The position numbers were made by a program, and so were the translations under genes. Of a stretch of DNA of 64,000 nucleotides, positions 10,566 through 20,188 are shown piece after piece. How positions within the stretch are numbered: the stretch's first letter is position 1; every line of letters begins with the position of its first letter. Source of the stretch: Bradyrhizobium viridifuturi (GTDB lineage Bacteria > Pseudomonadota > Alphaproteobacteria > Rhizobiales > Xanthobacteraceae); NCBI RefSeq assembly GCF_001238275.1, contig NZ_LGTB01000015.1, positions 62,001 to 126,000 on the forward strand, written 5' to 3'. A model generated the notes under the pieces. The model saw nothing but the letters and a program-made list of their open reading frames with translations. It searched no databases and was not told where the DNA came from.

Positions 10566-11174
10566 ATGAGCATCTGGCGCGGCTCCCAAAAGCTGATCCT
10601 TGCGTCGCAAAGCCGTGCGCGAAGGATGCTGCTTGAAAACGCCGGTCTCGATTTCGAAGCGTTGCCGGCCGATATCGACGAACGCGCGGTGCAGAAGAAT
10701 TCCGGCCTTTCCGCGCCGGGCGAGATCGCATCGCTGCTGGCGCGCGAGAAGGCGCTATTCGTCTCGCGGCAGAAACCCGGTCAATATGTCGTCGGCGCCG
10801 ATCAGACGCTGGCACTGGGCGAGCGGATGTTCAGCAAGCCTGCCGGCCGCGTGCAGGCAGCCGAGCAGCTCGGTGTGCTCGCCGGACAGACCCACGCGCT
10901 GCACTCGGCGGTTTCGGTGGCGCGCGATGGCAAAGTCCTGTTCGACGATGTCAGCGTCGCCCGGATGACGATGCGGCCGCTCGGTGCCGGCGAGATCGCG
11001 GCCTATCTCGACCAGGCCGGGGAGGCGGTGACGACCAGCGTCGGCGCCTATCAGCTCGAAGGTCTCGGCGTGCATCTGTTCGAGCGGATCGAAGGCGACC
11101 ATTTCACCATCCTCGGCCTGCCGCTATTGTCGCTGCTCGCCTTCCTGCGCCGCGAAAAACTGCTCGCGGTGTGA
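10566..11174 (+). CDS. maf: Maf-family nucleoside triphosphate pyrophosphatase
   Basis: Maf proteins hydrolyse non-canonical or modified nucleoside triphosphates (dTTP/UTP or m7GTP in characterised members). The 202-residue sequence has the N-terminal substrate loop [12 protein letters not shown], the ERAVQ region, and [17 protein letters not shown] in the middle, where the catalytic aspartate is expected. The ATG at 10566 is 10 bp after the PPSR stop, so the two are probably co-transcribed. The exact subclass (YhdE or YceF-like) is not certain. Confidence 0.92.
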   Translation: MSIWRGSQKLILASQSRARRMLLENAGLDFEALPADIDERAVQKNSGLSAPGEIASLLAREKALFVSRQKPGQYVVGADQTLALGERMFSKPAGRVQAAEQLGVLAGQTHALHSAVSVARDGKVLFDDVSVARMTMRPLGAGEIAAYLDQAGEAVTTSVGAYQLEGLGVHLFERIEGDHFTILGLPLLSLLAFLRREKLLAV

Positions 11175-11211
11175 AGATGCCGAGGCGCGGCGACGGAGAG
11201 ATGCTGAACCG

Positions 11212-11811
11212 ATGTTGATTTTGGGACTGACCGGCTCGATCGGGATGGGGAAATCCACCACGGCCAAACTGTTCATGGAGGCGGGCGTGCCGGTCTACGA
11301 CGCCGATGCGGCGGTGCATCAGCTCTATGAAGGCGAAGCCGCGCCGGCGATCGAGGCTGCCTTTCCCGGCACCACCGCCGGCGGCAAGGTCGACCGTGCA
11401 AAACTTTCGGCACGCGTGGTGCAAGACCCCGTGGCGATCAAGCAGCTCGAGCAGATCGTGCATCCGATGCTCGGCGCATCGCGTCAGAAATTCTTCGCCG
11501 ACGCAGAGGCCGCGGGCGCACCCATCGTCGTCCTCGACATCCCGCTGCTGTTCGAGACCGGCGGCGAGAAACGCGTCGATGCCGTCGTCGTCGTCACCAC
11601 CTCGCCGGAACTGCAGCGCGAGCGCGTGCTGGCGCGCGGCACCATGGATGCCGCCAAGCTGGATGCCATCATCGCCAAGCAGATGCCGGACGCCGAGAAG
11701 CGCAAGCGCGCCGATTTCATCGTGGATACCTCGCACGGGCTTGATCCGGTGCGGGCGCGCATCCGCGACATCCTGGCCGAGGTTGCTAAGATGCCGCAGC
11801 GGCGGGCCTGA
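11212..11811 (+). CDS. coaE: Dephospho-CoA kinase
   Basis: CoaE phosphorylates the ribose 3'-hydroxyl of dephospho-CoA, the last step of coenzyme A synthesis. The 199-residue protein begins with the P-loop [11 protein letters not shown] (G5-S15), followed by [10 protein letters not shown] and the lid and C-terminal DIPLLFETG region characteristic of the family. It sits in the maf-coaE-dnaQ run conserved next to alphaproteobacterial origins. Another CoA-pathway enzyme, coaA, is further along at 24772. Confidence 0.96.
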   Translation: MLILGLTGSIGMGKSTTAKLFMEAGVPVYDADAAVHQLYEGEAAPAIEAAFPGTTAGGKVDRAKLSARVVQDPVAIKQLEQIVHPMLGASRQKFFADAEAAGAPIVVLDIPLLFETGGEKRVDAVVVVTTSPELQRERVLARGTMDAAKLDAIIAKQMPDAEKRKRADFIVDTSHGLDPVRARIRDILAEVAKMPQRRA

Positions 11812-11840
11812 TTCGCCCGCGTTCCGGATTACCTCACGTC

Positions 11841-12563
11841 ATGCGCGAAATCGTTCTCGATACCGAAACCACTGGCCTCGATCCGCTGCGCGGCGACCGT
11901 TTGGTCGAGATCGGCTGCGTCGAGATATTCAATCGCATGCCGACGGGGCAGACCTACCACGTCTACATCAATCCCGAACGCGACATGCCGGTGGAAGCGT
12001 TCAACGTGCACGGGCTGTCGACCGAGTTCCTGGCTTCCAAGCCGCTGTTCACCGAAGTGGTCGACGAGTTCCTGGCCTTCATCGGCGATACGCCGCTGGT
12101 GATCCACAATGCGTCGTTCGACATCAGCTTCATCAATGCCGAGCTCGACCGCATCAAGCGGAAGGCGATCCCGAAGGACCGCCTGGTCGATACGCTGCTG
12201 CTGGCGCGGCGCAAGCATCCCGGCGTGTCGAACCGGCTCGACGATCTCTGCTCGCGCTATCAGATCGACAATTCCCGCCGCACCAAGCACGGCGCCTTGC
12301 TCGACGCCGAGCTGCTGGCCGAGGTCTATATCGACCTGATCGGGGCGCGGCAGTCGCAGCTCATCCTGGCGTCGGAAGCATCTGACGCGCGCATGGGCGG
12401 CCACAGTGATGCGCCGCGGCGGCAGCGCGAGATCCCGCTGGTGGCGCGGGTCAGCGAGGTGGACCGGGAAGCCCACCGGGCCTTTGTCGCCACCCTGGGC
12501 GACAAGCCGATCTGGAACGATTACCTGCCGCCGCCAGCGCCTGCTGCAGCCCCGGCGGCTTGA
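11841..12563 (+). CDS. dnaQ: DNA polymerase III subunit epsilon (3'-5' proofreading exonuclease)
   Basis: DnaQ is the DEDDh proofreading exonuclease of the replicative polymerase. In the 240-residue product Exo I is DTETTG with Asp7 and Glu9, Exo II is HNASFDISFI, and Exo III is HGALLDAELLAEVY containing the DEDDh histidine and aspartate. The C-terminal tail is Ala/Pro-rich. It starts 29 bp after coaE and ends just before a palindromic repeat that separates it from convergent secB. Confidence 0.96.
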   Translation: MREIVLDTETTGLDPLRGDRLVEIGCVEIFNRMPTGQTYHVYINPERDMPVEAFNVHGLSTEFLASKPLFTEVVDEFLAFIGDTPLVIHNASFDISFINAELDRIKRKAIPKDRLVDTLLLARRKHPGVSNRLDDLCSRYQIDNSRRTKHGALLDAELLAEVYIDLIGARQSQLILASEASDARMGGHSDAPRRQREIPLVARVSEVDREAHRAFVATLGDKPIWNDYLPPPAPAAAPAA

Positions 12564-12595
12564 AATCCTTGATTATATTGGGGGCTGTAACTCTT

Positions 12596-12677
12596 CGTCA
12601 TTGCGAGGAGCGCAGCGACGAACCAATCCATCTCTCCCTTCGGGGATGGATTGCTTCGCTGCGCTCGCAATGCCGGG
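12596..12677. repeat. Dispersed palindromic repeat, family A copy 3
   Basis: The ends are CGTCATTGCGAGGAGCGCAG and CTGCGCTCGCAATGCCGGG. An inner stem (AATCCATCTCTCC against GGGGATGGATT) closes on CTTC. It is placed between convergent dnaQ and secB, a typical terminator position. Confidence 0.8.
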
Positions 12678-12691
12678 GGTAGACTAGCCGA

Positions 12692-13180
12692 TCAGCTCGG
12701 CTTGGCGCCGGAAGCAGCCTGGGCGGCAGCCTGCCGTTCCATGTTCTGGCGGTAGAGACCGACGAAGTCGACGGGATCGAGCAGCAAGGGCGGGAAGCCG
12801 CCGTCGCGCACCGAAGTCGCGACGATCTCGCGGGCGAACGGGAACAGCAGCCGCGGGCACTCGATCATCACCAGCGGGTGGAGGTTCTCCTTCGGCACAT
12901 TCACGATCCGGAAGACGCCGGCATAGGCGAGGTCGAAACTGAACATCACTTTGCCGCCGGTCTCGGCCTTGCCCTCGATCGAGAGGATCACCTCGTACTC
13001 GTTCTCGGAGAGGTTGTTGGCGCCGACGTTGATTTGGATGTTGATCGCCGGCTGCTGTTGCTGCTGGCCGAGCGAGGCTGGCGCGTTCGGGTTCTCGAAC
13101 GACAGGTCCTTGGTGTACTGCGCCAGCACGTTGAGCTGGGGAGCGGCCTGTTCGACGGGGGCGCCGTTGCCATTGGTCAT
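12692..13180 (-). CDS. secB: Protein-export chaperone SecB
   Basis: SecB is a cytosolic tetrameric chaperone that keeps preproteins unfolded and hands them to SecA. The 162-residue protein has the family core [16 protein letters not shown], the NEYEVIL strand, and [26 protein letters not shown] five-glutamine run (QQQQQ) lies near residue 40 and is lineage-specific. The start at 13180 ([11 protein letters not shown]) is preferred over the longer frame because AGGAGA lies 6 bases upstream. Confidence 0.96.
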   Translation of the reverse strand: MTNGNGAPVEQAAPQLNVLAQYTKDLSFENPNAPASLGQQQQQPAINIQINVGANNLSENEYEVILSIEGKAETGGKVMFSFDLAYAGVFRIVNVPKENLHPLVMIECPRLLFPFAREIVATSVRDGGFPPLLLDPVDFVGLYRQNMERQAAAQAASGAKPS

Positions 13181-13600
13181 GAAATGTCTCCTGGAGCAGC
13201 GCTCGATGGACAGGATGTCCGACGGCACGCGTTAGGGTTTGGAAATGCCGATGCCGGGCGAGTGGCTATCATAGGCCCGGCTCGCTCCACAAGGACGACG
13301 AAGTGCGCGCCAGCGGGCCTTGCCGCCAAATCGCCGGCGAAGGATGCGCATACCGAACCTCCGCCCAATCTCTTAACGGCTTCCTAAATTATTGAAGATG
13401 CGCGATTTCCGGGCAGGAACGGGTTTCCCCCCGGGGTCAAAACGCGCTACACTTGCCCGTGCCAAAAAGCGCCATTGGCCGGGCATAGTTTCGTGCCTAC
13501 ATGCTGCGGACTTAATCGGTGATGTAATCTCTGCCGTTCCCGACCGGGAACGCTTTGATGCCCGGCCCGTTGCCGGCAGAGACCAGAAAGCGAACTCGAC
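13181..13600. other. Intergenic region between divergent secB and the Tim44-like gene
   Basis: This 420-bp stretch shows no frame that resembles a protein and no member of the dispersed repeats. Promoters for both divergent genes must lie here, but no clear boxes could be assigned. Confidence 0.5.
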
Positions 13601-14305
13601 GTGGATATCTACACCATCATCTTCCTGGCGCTGGCCGTGTTTATCTTCCTGCGCCTGCGCAGCGTGCTCGGACAGCGCACGGGAAGCGAGCGGCCGCCGT
13701 ATGATCGTGCAGCACCCAACGTCCTGCAGCGCGGCCAGGATAACAACGTCGTGCCGATCCCGGGATCGGTGATTGATCAGCCGGCTCCGGCCGCGCCCGC
13801 CGAACCGGTCGAGCCGACCGAACGCTGGAAGGGCATCGCCGAGCCCGGCACGCCGCTGGCGCAGGGTCTCGACACGGTCGCCGCCCAGGATTCCTCGTTC
13901 GATCCGCGGCATTTCCTCTCGGGCGCCCGCTCGGCCTATGAAATGATCGTGCTCGCTTTCGCCAATGGCGATCGCCGCGCGCTGCGCGACCTGCTGTCGA
14001 CCGAGGTCTATGAAAGCTTCGAGGCCGCGATCAAGGATCGCGAGAAGGCCGAGCAGAAGACCGAGACGCGGTTCGTCTCGATCGACAAGGCCGAGATCGT
14101 CAGCGCGGAGACGCGCGACCGCTCGACCCAGCTGACTGTCCGTTTCGTGTCGCAGATGATCTCGGTCACCCGCGACAAGGCGGGAACCATCGTCGACGGC
14201 AGCCCGGACAAGGTCGCCGACATCACCGACATCTGGACATTCGCCCGCGACTCGACTTCCCGCGATCCGAATTGGAAGCTGGTTGGCACTGGAAGCGCTC
14301 ACTAG
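13601..14305 (+). CDS. Tim44-like domain protein, membrane-anchored
   Basis: The 234-residue product starts with a single membrane segment (IIFLALAVFIFLRL, about residues 5-18), then a Pro/Ala-rich linker. The C-terminal domain, about residues 90-230, is of the Tim44/bacterial TimA type (FLSGARSAYEMIVLAFANGD, LTVRFVSQMISVTRD, DIWTFARD). The mitochondrial relative links the import pore to Hsp70; bacterial members are poorly characterised envelope proteins. The start is GTG at 13601. The stop overlaps the proposed TTG start of mltA by 23 bp, so the two are probably one operon. Confidence 0.85.
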   Translation: MDIYTIIFLALAVFIFLRLRSVLGQRTGSERPPYDRAAPNVLQRGQDNNVVPIPGSVIDQPAPAAPAEPVEPTERWKGIAEPGTPLAQGLDTVAAQDSSFDPRHFLSGARSAYEMIVLAFANGDRRALRDLLSTEVYESFEAAIKDREKAEQKTETRFVSIDKAEIVSAETRDRSTQLTVRFVSQMISVTRDKAGTIVDGSPDKVADITDIWTFARDSTSRDPNWKLVGTGSAH

Positions 14306-15890
14306 ACATCTCAGCTACGGGCGCCTCGCGATCGCGTGCTGCGCGCTCGCCGTTGTGTGCTCCACCGCGGCGATTGCCGCACGCTACAGGTCGAGCCGGC
14401 ACCCGCCGCCCCGGCACGAGCATACCCACCCAATCCCCTATCCCAATCTGGAATTGCCGCTGCAGGTCAATGGCAGCCAGTATGAGCCGCTGACCTGGGC
14501 CAACGTCGCCGGTTGGGGCGATGACGATCATCTCGCCGCCTACAAGGCGTTCCGCACCAGCTGCAAGCCGATCGCGGCCCAACAGGGCGCGCCGGCGGAG
14601 TCGAAAGCGCTCGGCAGCTCGCTGCGCGATCCCTGCCGGATCGCCAAGGGGCTCGAGCTAAGTGACGGCGTCAAGGCAAAGGAATTCTTCGAGCAGAATT
14701 TCGTGCCGCTGAGCATCTCGCGGCTCGGCGAGGACGCCGGCTTCGTCACCGGCTATTACGAGCCGGTGCTCGACGGCTCGAAGACGCAGACCGACGTCTA
14801 CAACGTTCCGGTCTATCGCCGCCCGTCCAACCTGTTCGTGCGCGGCAAGACGCAAGCGTCGGTCGGCCTGCCCAACAGCGGTCCGGTGTACCGCAAGATC
14901 GGCCGGCGCAAGCTCGTGCCGTATTACGACCGCGCCCAGATCGAGGACGGCGCGATCGCCGGCCGCGGGCTCGAGATCTGCTGGCTCAAGAACCAGACCG
15001 ATCTGTTGTTCGCGCAGATCCAGGGCTCGGCGCGGATCAAGTTCGAGGACGGCACCACGCTGCGCATCAACTACGATGCACATAATGGCTATCCCTACAC
15101 GCCGGTCGGGCGCGTCCTGATCGACCGCGGCATCATCCCGAGGGAGCAGATGTCGATGCAGAAGATCCGGGAGTGGATGGAGCAGAATCCCGACGGCGCC
15201 AACGAGGTGCGGCGGCAGAACCGCGCCTACGTGTTCTTCCGCGAGGTGCCGCTGTCCGACAAGGACGAAGCGGTCGGTGCGCAGGGCGTGCCGCTGACGC
15301 CCGGCCGCTCGATCGCGGTCGACAAGGCGTTGCATGTCTACGGCACGCCGTTCTTCATCGCGGGCGAGCTGCCGATCGAATCGGAGCAGTCGAAGACCCC
15401 GTTCCACCGGCTGATGATCGCGCAGGACACCGGGTCGGCGATCGTCGGCCCGGCGCGCGCCGATCTCTATTTCGGCGCCGGCGCCGACGCCGGAAAGGTC
15501 TCGGGCCGGCTGCGGCACAATATGCAGTTCGTGATGCTGGTCCCGAAGGGGCTCGATCCCGTCGCGCGCGGCCACAAGCTGCCGATCCCTGACGAGCGCC
15601 CGTCAGCCAAGATCGCAAAACTGTTTCCGCAGACCGATCCGCAGAAGGACAAGCCGGCGGCGAAGCCTGCTGATGTGTCGACGGCGACGGTCGCCAAGGC
15701 CGGCAGCAAGGACGTGGCCAAAAGCCCGGCCGCGAAGGATGCCGCGCCCGCCGCTTCTCCGGCAACAACCCCTGTCGCGCAGGCCGCACCTGTGGCAGAA
15801 CCGGTGCCGTTGCCGGTCGCCCGGCCCGACATTCCGCAGCAACCGGAGAAGCGGCGCTACAGGCGCTATCGCCATCACCGCGAGCAATGA
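14283..15890 (+). CDS. mltA: Membrane-bound lytic murein transglycosylase A (MltA)
   Basis: MltA cleaves peptidoglycan glycan strands to 1,6-anhydro products. The 535-residue protein has an N-terminal signal or anchor (LAIACCALAVVC), the MltA domain (FVTGYYEPVLDGSKTQTDVY), and the 3D-type barrel with AQDTGSAI, where Asp382 is the likely catalytic acid. The last roughly 130 residues are a Lys/Ala/Pro-rich tail absent from E. coli MltA. The start is TTG at 14283, overlapping the previous gene; a downstream start cannot be excluded. Its stop overlaps the following Smr gene (ATGA). Confidence 0.92.
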   Translation: MALEALTRHLSYGRLAIACCALAVVCSTAAIAARYRSSRHPPPRHEHTHPIPYPNLELPLQVNGSQYEPLTWANVAGWGDDDHLAAYKAFRTSCKPIAAQQGAPAESKALGSSLRDPCRIAKGLELSDGVKAKEFFEQNFVPLSISRLGEDAGFVTGYYEPVLDGSKTQTDVYNVPVYRRPSNLFVRGKTQASVGLPNSGPVYRKIGRRKLVPYYDRAQIEDGAIAGRGLEICWLKNQTDLLFAQIQGSARIKFEDGTTLRINYDAHNGYPYTPVGRVLIDRGIIPREQMSMQKIREWMEQNPDGANEVRRQNRAYVFFREVPLSDKDEAVGAQGVPLTPGRSIAVDKALHVYGTPFFIAGELPIESEQSKTPFHRLMIAQDTGSAIVGPARADLYFGAGADAGKVSGRLRHNMQFVMLVPKGLDPVARGHKLPIPDERPSAKIAKLFPQTDPQKDKPAAKPADVSTATVAKAGSKDVAKSPAAKDAAPAASPATTPVAQAAPVAEPVPLPVARPDIPQQPEKRRYRRYRHHREQ

Positions 15891-16474
15891 AACGACCCGC
15901 GCCGATCCCCGATCTGTCCGCTCCGTCGCGGCGCAAACGCGCGCTGAGCGAGGAGGAGCGTGCGCTGTGGGAAAGCGTCGCCAAGCAGGTCAAGCCGCTG
16001 CGCAAGAGATCGGTCGCACCGAAGGCCCATGCTGTCGCCGCTGATCCGGCCACCCATCATGCTGCAGCGAAGCCGATCCCGGTCAAGCCGGTGACGTCGG
16101 TCAAGGCCGCGTCGACACCGCGCCCGCAGCCGCCGCTGGCGCCGATCGGCCGCCGCGATCGCGCAAAGCTGTCGCGCGGCCGGCAGGAGATTGACGCGCG
16201 ACTCGATCTGCACGGCATGACCCAGATGCGCGCGCACCGCGTGCTGTTCGCCTTCCTGCAGCGCGCGCACTCTGACGGGCTGACTTTCGTGCTCGTGATC
16301 ACCGGCAAGGGAAAGGTCGGCGGACTGGAGTCGGAGCGCGGCGTGCTGCGCCGCCAGGTGCCGGAATGGCTCAGCCTGCCGGAATTCCGCTCGCTGGTGG
16401 TCGGTTTCGAGGAGGCGCATATCGGCCATGGCGGCGAGGGCGCGCTCTATGTTCGGGTCCGGCGGGCGCGCTGA
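15887..16474 (+). CDS. Smr/MutS2-type domain protein
   Basis: The 195-residue product has a basic, Pro/Ala-rich N-terminal half and a C-terminal Smr domain with LDLHGMT at 106-112, VLVITGKGK, and the terminal GGEGALYVRVRR. Smr domains are nucleases or nucleic-acid-binding modules found in MutS2 and in stand-alone proteins. It starts within the mltA stop codon (ATGA), so translation is probably coupled. Its biological role is unknown. Confidence 0.88.
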   Translation: MKRPAPIPDLSAPSRRKRALSEEERALWESVAKQVKPLRKRSVAPKAHAVAADPATHHAAAKPIPVKPVTSVKAASTPRPQPPLAPIGRRDRAKLSRGRQEIDARLDLHGMTQMRAHRVLFAFLQRAHSDGLTFVLVITGKGKVGGLESERGVLRRQVPEWLSLPEFRSLVVGFEEAHIGHGGEGALYVRVRRAR

Positions 16475-16476
16475 AC

Positions 16477-17601
16477 CTAAAAGGGTCTGACGATCCCGAC
16501 GCGTGGGATCAGCGTGACGATCCAGCCGAGGACCGTTGTTTTGCGGTCGTCCGCGGGGATCACAGGCACATCCTTCGACGCCGGCAGCATTTTTACCGCG
16601 TGCAGCATCAGGAACATGCAGACCGCCCAGTTCGAGATCCAGCGCGAATAGTCGAACACGGTCACGAACATCACGCCATAGCCGGCGCTGATCAGGACGA
16701 GCGCGGCGAGCACGATGCGGCGATGCAGTTCGCTGGCGAGCGCTTCGATCAATCGCGCGAAATACTGCCACAGCGGCGTGTGCAGCCAGATCAGCAGCGC
16801 GAACACCGGCACGCCCAGGATGTTCGAGGGCATCCGCGCCCAGGTGTCGGCGAACTCCTTCGACAGCGGCTGGTACCAGATGTAGCCGAACTGAAGCAGA
16901 TCGGTGCGGGAGGGATCGGCCATCCGGCCTTGCAGGTGACGGATGAATTCGTCATAGGGCACGTCGACGGTGCCTTCGAACTGCGCGACCAGGAACAGGA
17001 TGCCGACCGCGGCGAGCGCCGCAAGCCCGACAGCGATGTTTCGCGGTGTCGCGCCCTGCATCAGATAGAAGCGCAGCACCACGATCGCGGCGATCGCCGG
17101 CACATACATCAGGACGAAGATGTGATGAACCAGGATCAGCGCGATCGAGAACGTTGCTGCAATCAGCACGTACATGACCGAGCGCGCCGGGATCAGCAGC
17201 AGCACGATCGTCAACGCACAGCCATAGATGTCGAAATGGCCGAGCGTGTGCATGAAATTCTTCAGGAAGAACGGCGATCCCGCGATGAAGACGAACAGCG
17301 GCCAATGCGCATCGTCGAAGCCGAACGTCCGCTGAAAAAGTCTGACGAACAGCCCGAGCGTCAGCAGCCAGATCGCGCCGGCCAGCGCGAACACCAGCCA
17401 CACCGGCACCTTGTCGGTGAACAGCGATACGATCGCACCGACCAGCGCGCGCTTGGTGAAGCCGTAGTGATAGTCGACCAGCAGATGGATGTAGGGGACG
17501 AAGGGCGGCAGCGCGATCTTGTGCAGGAACACCCCGGCCAGCACGGCCGCGTTGACGGCCAGCATCAGGCGCCAGGGGTTTTGCCACGTTCGCAGAATCA
17601 T
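16477..17601 (-). CDS. Polytopic membrane protein of unknown function
   Basis: The 374-residue frame is largely hydrophobic with roughly nine or ten membrane segments, including LMLAVNAAVLAGVFL, VWLVFALAGAIWLLTLGLFV, YVLIAATFSIALILVHHIFV and IAVGLAALAAVGILFLVAQF. Short polar loops contain HLLVDYHYGFTKRALVG and HTLGHFDIYG. The layout resembles lipid-linked-sugar glycosyltransferase or EpsG-like proteins, but I see no diagnostic motif. The ATG at 17601 is chosen because the upstream extension runs toward dispersed repeat B1. It is convergent with the Smr gene, 2 bp apart. Confidence 0.75.
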   Translation of the reverse strand: MILRTWQNPWRLMLAVNAAVLAGVFLHKIALPPFVPYIHLLVDYHYGFTKRALVGAIVSLFTDKVPVWLVFALAGAIWLLTLGLFVRLFQRTFGFDDAHWPLFVFIAGSPFFLKNFMHTLGHFDIYGCALTIVLLLIPARSVMYVLIAATFSIALILVHHIFVLMYVPAIAAIVVLRFYLMQGATPRNIAVGLAALAAVGILFLVAQFEGTVDVPYDEFIRHLQGRMADPSRTDLLQFGYIWYQPLSKEFADTWARMPSNILGVPVFALLIWLHTPLWQYFARLIEALASELHRRIVLAALVLISAGYGVMFVTVFDYSRWISNWAVCMFLMLHAVKMLPASKDVPVIPADDRKTTVLGWIVTLIPRVGIVRPF

Positions 17602-17614
17602 TGATTGCCCACTG

Positions 17615-17745
17615 TCGTCGTCTCGGGCAAGCGAAGCGCGACCCGGGACCATAACCACCGAACGTAGTTCTAGAAGGAATGTGGGCCCGAGTCTTCGTCA
17701 CCGCGGGCTGTGGGGGTTATGGGTCCCGGCTTTCGCCGGGACGAC
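17615..17745. repeat. Dispersed repeat, family B copy 1
   Basis: The outer ends are inverted (CGTCGTCTCGGGC and GCCGGGACGAC). An inner inverted pair, GGGACCATAACCACC against GGGGTTATGGGTCCC, brackets a variable centre. A second copy is at 25761-25900. Confidence 0.75.
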
Positions 17746-17759
17746 TGCGGGGCGGGCGC

Positions 17760-19064
17760 CTACAAAATAAACCGGCTGAGATCGGCGTTCTTCGCGAGAT
17801 CGCCGACATGCTTGGTGACGTAGTCGGCGTCGACCTGGATGGTCTCGCCGTGACGATCGGGCGCGGTGAAGGAGATGTCGTCGAGCACCCGCTCCATCAC
17901 GGTCTGCAGCCGGCGCGCGCCGATATTCTCGACCGTGGAGTTCACGGCGACCGCGACATCGGCGAGCGCGTCGATCGCACCGTCGGTGATGTCGAGGGTG
18001 ACGCCCTCGGTCTTCATCAGCGCGACGTATTGCTTGATCAGCGACGCCTCCGGCTCGGTCAGGATCCGGCGCATGTCGTCGCGGGTCAGTGCCTGCAATT
18101 CGACGCGGATCGGCAGGCGGCCCTGCAACTCCGGCAGCAGGTCCGACGGCTTGGCGATATGGAAGGCGCCCGACGCGATGAACAGGATGTGGTCGGTCTT
18201 GACTGCGCCGTGCTTGGTCGAGACCGTGGTGCCCTCGATCAGCGGCAGCAGGTCGCGCTGCACGCCCTCGCGCGAGACATCGCCGCCGGCGCGGTTCTCG
18301 CGCACGCAGATCTTGTCGATCTCGTCGAGGAACACGATGCCGTTGTTCTCGACCGCGTTGATCGCCTCCTGCACCAGCTGGTCGGTGTCGAGCAGCTTGT
18401 CGGATTCCTCGTTGACGAGGATTTCGTGCGAGCCCTCCACGGTCAGGCGGCGGGTCTTGCTGCGTCCGCCCATCTTGCCGAAGATGTCGCCGAGCGAGAT
18501 CGCGCCCATCTGGGCGCCGGGCATGCCGGGGATCTCGAACATCGGCATGCCGCTGCCCGACGACTGGGTCTCGATCTCGATTTCCTTGTCGTTGAGCTCG
18601 CCGGCGCGCAGCTTCTTGCGGAACGATTCACGCGTCGCCGGGCTCGATCCGGGGCCGACCAGCGCATCCAGCACGCGCTCCTCGGCGGCGAGCTGGGCAC
18701 GGGCCTGGACGTCCTTGCGCTTGCGCTCACGGGTCTGCGCGATCGCGACCTCGACGAGGTCGCGGACGATCTGTTCGACGTCGCGGCCGACATAGCCGAC
18801 CTCGGTGAACTTGGTGGCCTCGACCTTGAGGAACGGCGCTCCTGCGAGCTTGGCCAGCCGCCGCGCGATCTCGGTCTTGCCGACGCCGGTCGGCCCGATC
18901 ATCAGGATGTTCTTGGGCAGAACCTCCTCGCGCAGGGAACCAGCCAGCTGCAGCCGCCGCCAGCGGTTGCGCAAGGCGATCGAGACGGCGCGCTTGGCGT
19001 CGGCCTGGCCGACGATGAAACGGTCAAGTTCAGAAACGATTTCGCGGGGGGAGAAGTCGGTCAT
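17760..19064 (-). CDS. hslU: ATP-dependent protease ATPase subunit HslU (ClpY)
   Basis: HslU is the AAA+ unfoldase of the HslUV protease. The 434-residue protein has the N-terminal [16 protein letters not shown], Walker A GPTGVGKT at 57-64, the pore loop GYVGRD, an I domain, Walker [11 protein letters not shown], and the C-terminal LSRFIL that docks into HslV. It is downstream of hslV on the same strand, with two small genes between. As part of the heat-shock response it may be sigma-32 dependent, but I did not identify a promoter. Confidence 0.98.
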   Translation of the reverse strand: MTDFSPREIVSELDRFIVGQADAKRAVSIALRNRWRRLQLAGSLREEVLPKNILMIGPTGVGKTEIARRLAKLAGAPFLKVEATKFTEVGYVGRDVEQIVRDLVEVAIAQTRERKRKDVQARAQLAAEERVLDALVGPGSSPATRESFRKKLRAGELNDKEIEIETQSSGSGMPMFEIPGMPGAQMGAISLGDIFGKMGGRSKTRRLTVEGSHEILVNEESDKLLDTDQLVQEAINAVENNGIVFLDEIDKICVRENRAGGDVSREGVQRDLLPLIEGTTVSTKHGAVKTDHILFIASGAFHIAKPSDLLPELQGRLPIRVELQALTRDDMRRILTEPEASLIKQYVALMKTEGVTLDITDGAIDALADVAVAVNSTVENIGARRLQTVMERVLDDISFTAPDRHGETIQVDADYVTKHVGDLAKNADLSRFIL

Positions 19065-19107
19065 GGGCTCTAGCTAGGTTGAAATCGCGCTCTCGGCAAG
19101 CGGCCGC

Positions 19108-19704
19108 CTAAAGGATGGGTGGCCCGGCCTGCCACTGCCTGATCGCCTCGAACGGGTGGATCAGCATGATGATGTTCAGGGTCAGATTGTCGCGAATGTG
19201 GAGCAGCATCACGATTTCGAACACGACGCCGAGCGCGACGGTTGCGGCGATCGGCAGCCTGCGCGCCAACAGGAAGCCGAGAACCATTGCGAGCGTGTCC
19301 GACACCGAATTGACGATGGTGTCGCCGTAATAGTCGAGCGAGATCGTGCCGGCGCGGTAGCGCTCGATGATCCAGTTGGAGTTCTCGACGAGCTCCCAGC
19401 TGCCCTCGATCAGCATCGCGACGATCAGTCGCCCCGGCCAGGCGAGCCGCGGCAGCAATAGGAACGTCAGACCATAGAACAGCAGGCCGTGCACAACGTG
19501 CGACAGCGTGTACCAGTCGGCGATGTGCTGCGAGTTCTCCGAGCTCTGAACCGTGCCGTGCCAGAGCTTGACATAGCCGCAGGCGCAGATCGGCAAGCGG
19601 CCCATCGCATAGAGCAGTGCCGCCTGCAATGCGAGCAGTGCAGCGGCGATCGCAAGCCATTGCCACGCTGAAACGCCGGCGTCGGGTTTTGGCGCGACCG
19701 TCAT
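19108..19704 (-). CDS. UPF0314 / DUF2585 family membrane protein
   Basis: The 198-residue protein has an N-terminal membrane segment ([20 protein letters not shown]) and the family signature [54 protein letters not shown] and [18 protein letters not shown]. The conserved polar motifs within the membrane region suggest an enzyme or metal site, but no function is established. It overlaps the upstream GNAT gene by 4 bp and lies between hslV and hslU. Confidence 0.85.
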   Translation of the reverse strand: MTVAPKPDAGVSAWQWLAIAAALLALQAALLYAMGRLPICACGYVKLWHGTVQSSENSQHIADWYTLSHVVHGLLFYGLTFLLLPRLAWPGRLIVAMLIEGSWELVENSNWIIERYRAGTISLDYYGDTIVNSVSDTLAMVLGFLLARRLPIAATVALGVVFEIVMLLHIRDNLTLNIIMLIHPFEAIRQWQAGPPIL

Positions 19705-20186
19705 GCGTCGCGGACCATCAGCAGCGCCGGGCCATCAGGCGTATCGATCATGCGGACCTTCTGAAAGCCGGCCTTCTCATAGGCACGGATCGCGCGGGGA
19801 TTGTCCGGATTGGGATCAATGACGATGCGCGGCACGCCTTGCGCGACGAGCTCCTCGACGAAGGCGCGGATCAGCGCCGAACCGTGACCGCCTGTCATCA
19901 TGCTGGGCTCGCCGATGAAGAGATCGATGCCGCGGGTGCCGGCCGGATGTGCGCCGAAACCGGCATTCCACGCCGTCAGTGCGTAGCACTGGATATAGCC
20001 GATATCGCCCTCGTCGGTCGCGGCGATGAACTGGTCCATCGCCGGCTCGTCGAGGTCGCCGCTGACCAGCGCGTACTGCTCCGCCGGATCGCCCCACCAT
20101 TCCCGGACATGCGGCAGCGACAGCCACTGCTTGATCTGCGGCAGGTCGGCTGGCGTCATCGGGCGGAAATGGTAGCGGCCGGCCAT
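19701..20186 (-). CDS. GNAT-family N-acetyltransferase
   Basis: The 161-residue protein fits the GNAT fold: [16 protein letters not shown] at the start, [21 protein letters not shown] including the acetyl-CoA pyrophosphate loop, and [18 protein letters not shown] near the C-terminus. The layout resembles aminoglycoside 6'-acetyltransferase-like or siderophore-type acetyltransferases, but the substrate cannot be read from sequence. It starts 2 bp after the hslV stop, which suggests an operon hslV-GNAT-UPF0314-hslU. Confidence 0.87.
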   Translation of the reverse strand: MAGRYHFRPMTPADLPQIKQWLSLPHVREWWGDPAEQYALVSGDLDEPAMDQFIAATDEGDIGYIQCYALTAWNAGFGAHPAGTRGIDLFIGEPSMMTGGHGSALIRAFVEELVAQGVPRIVIDPNPDNPRAIRAYEKAGFQKVRMIDTPDGPALLMVRDA

Positions 20187-20188
20187 GC

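Noticed and set aside
12692..13180. The glutamine run in SecB as a sign of an assembly artefact
   Set aside because: The reading frame stays intact on both sides and such runs occur in flexible N-terminal regions.
17679..19073. A 464-residue plus-strand frame opposite hslU
   Set aside because: It is a high-GC shadow of hslU with no domain resemblance.
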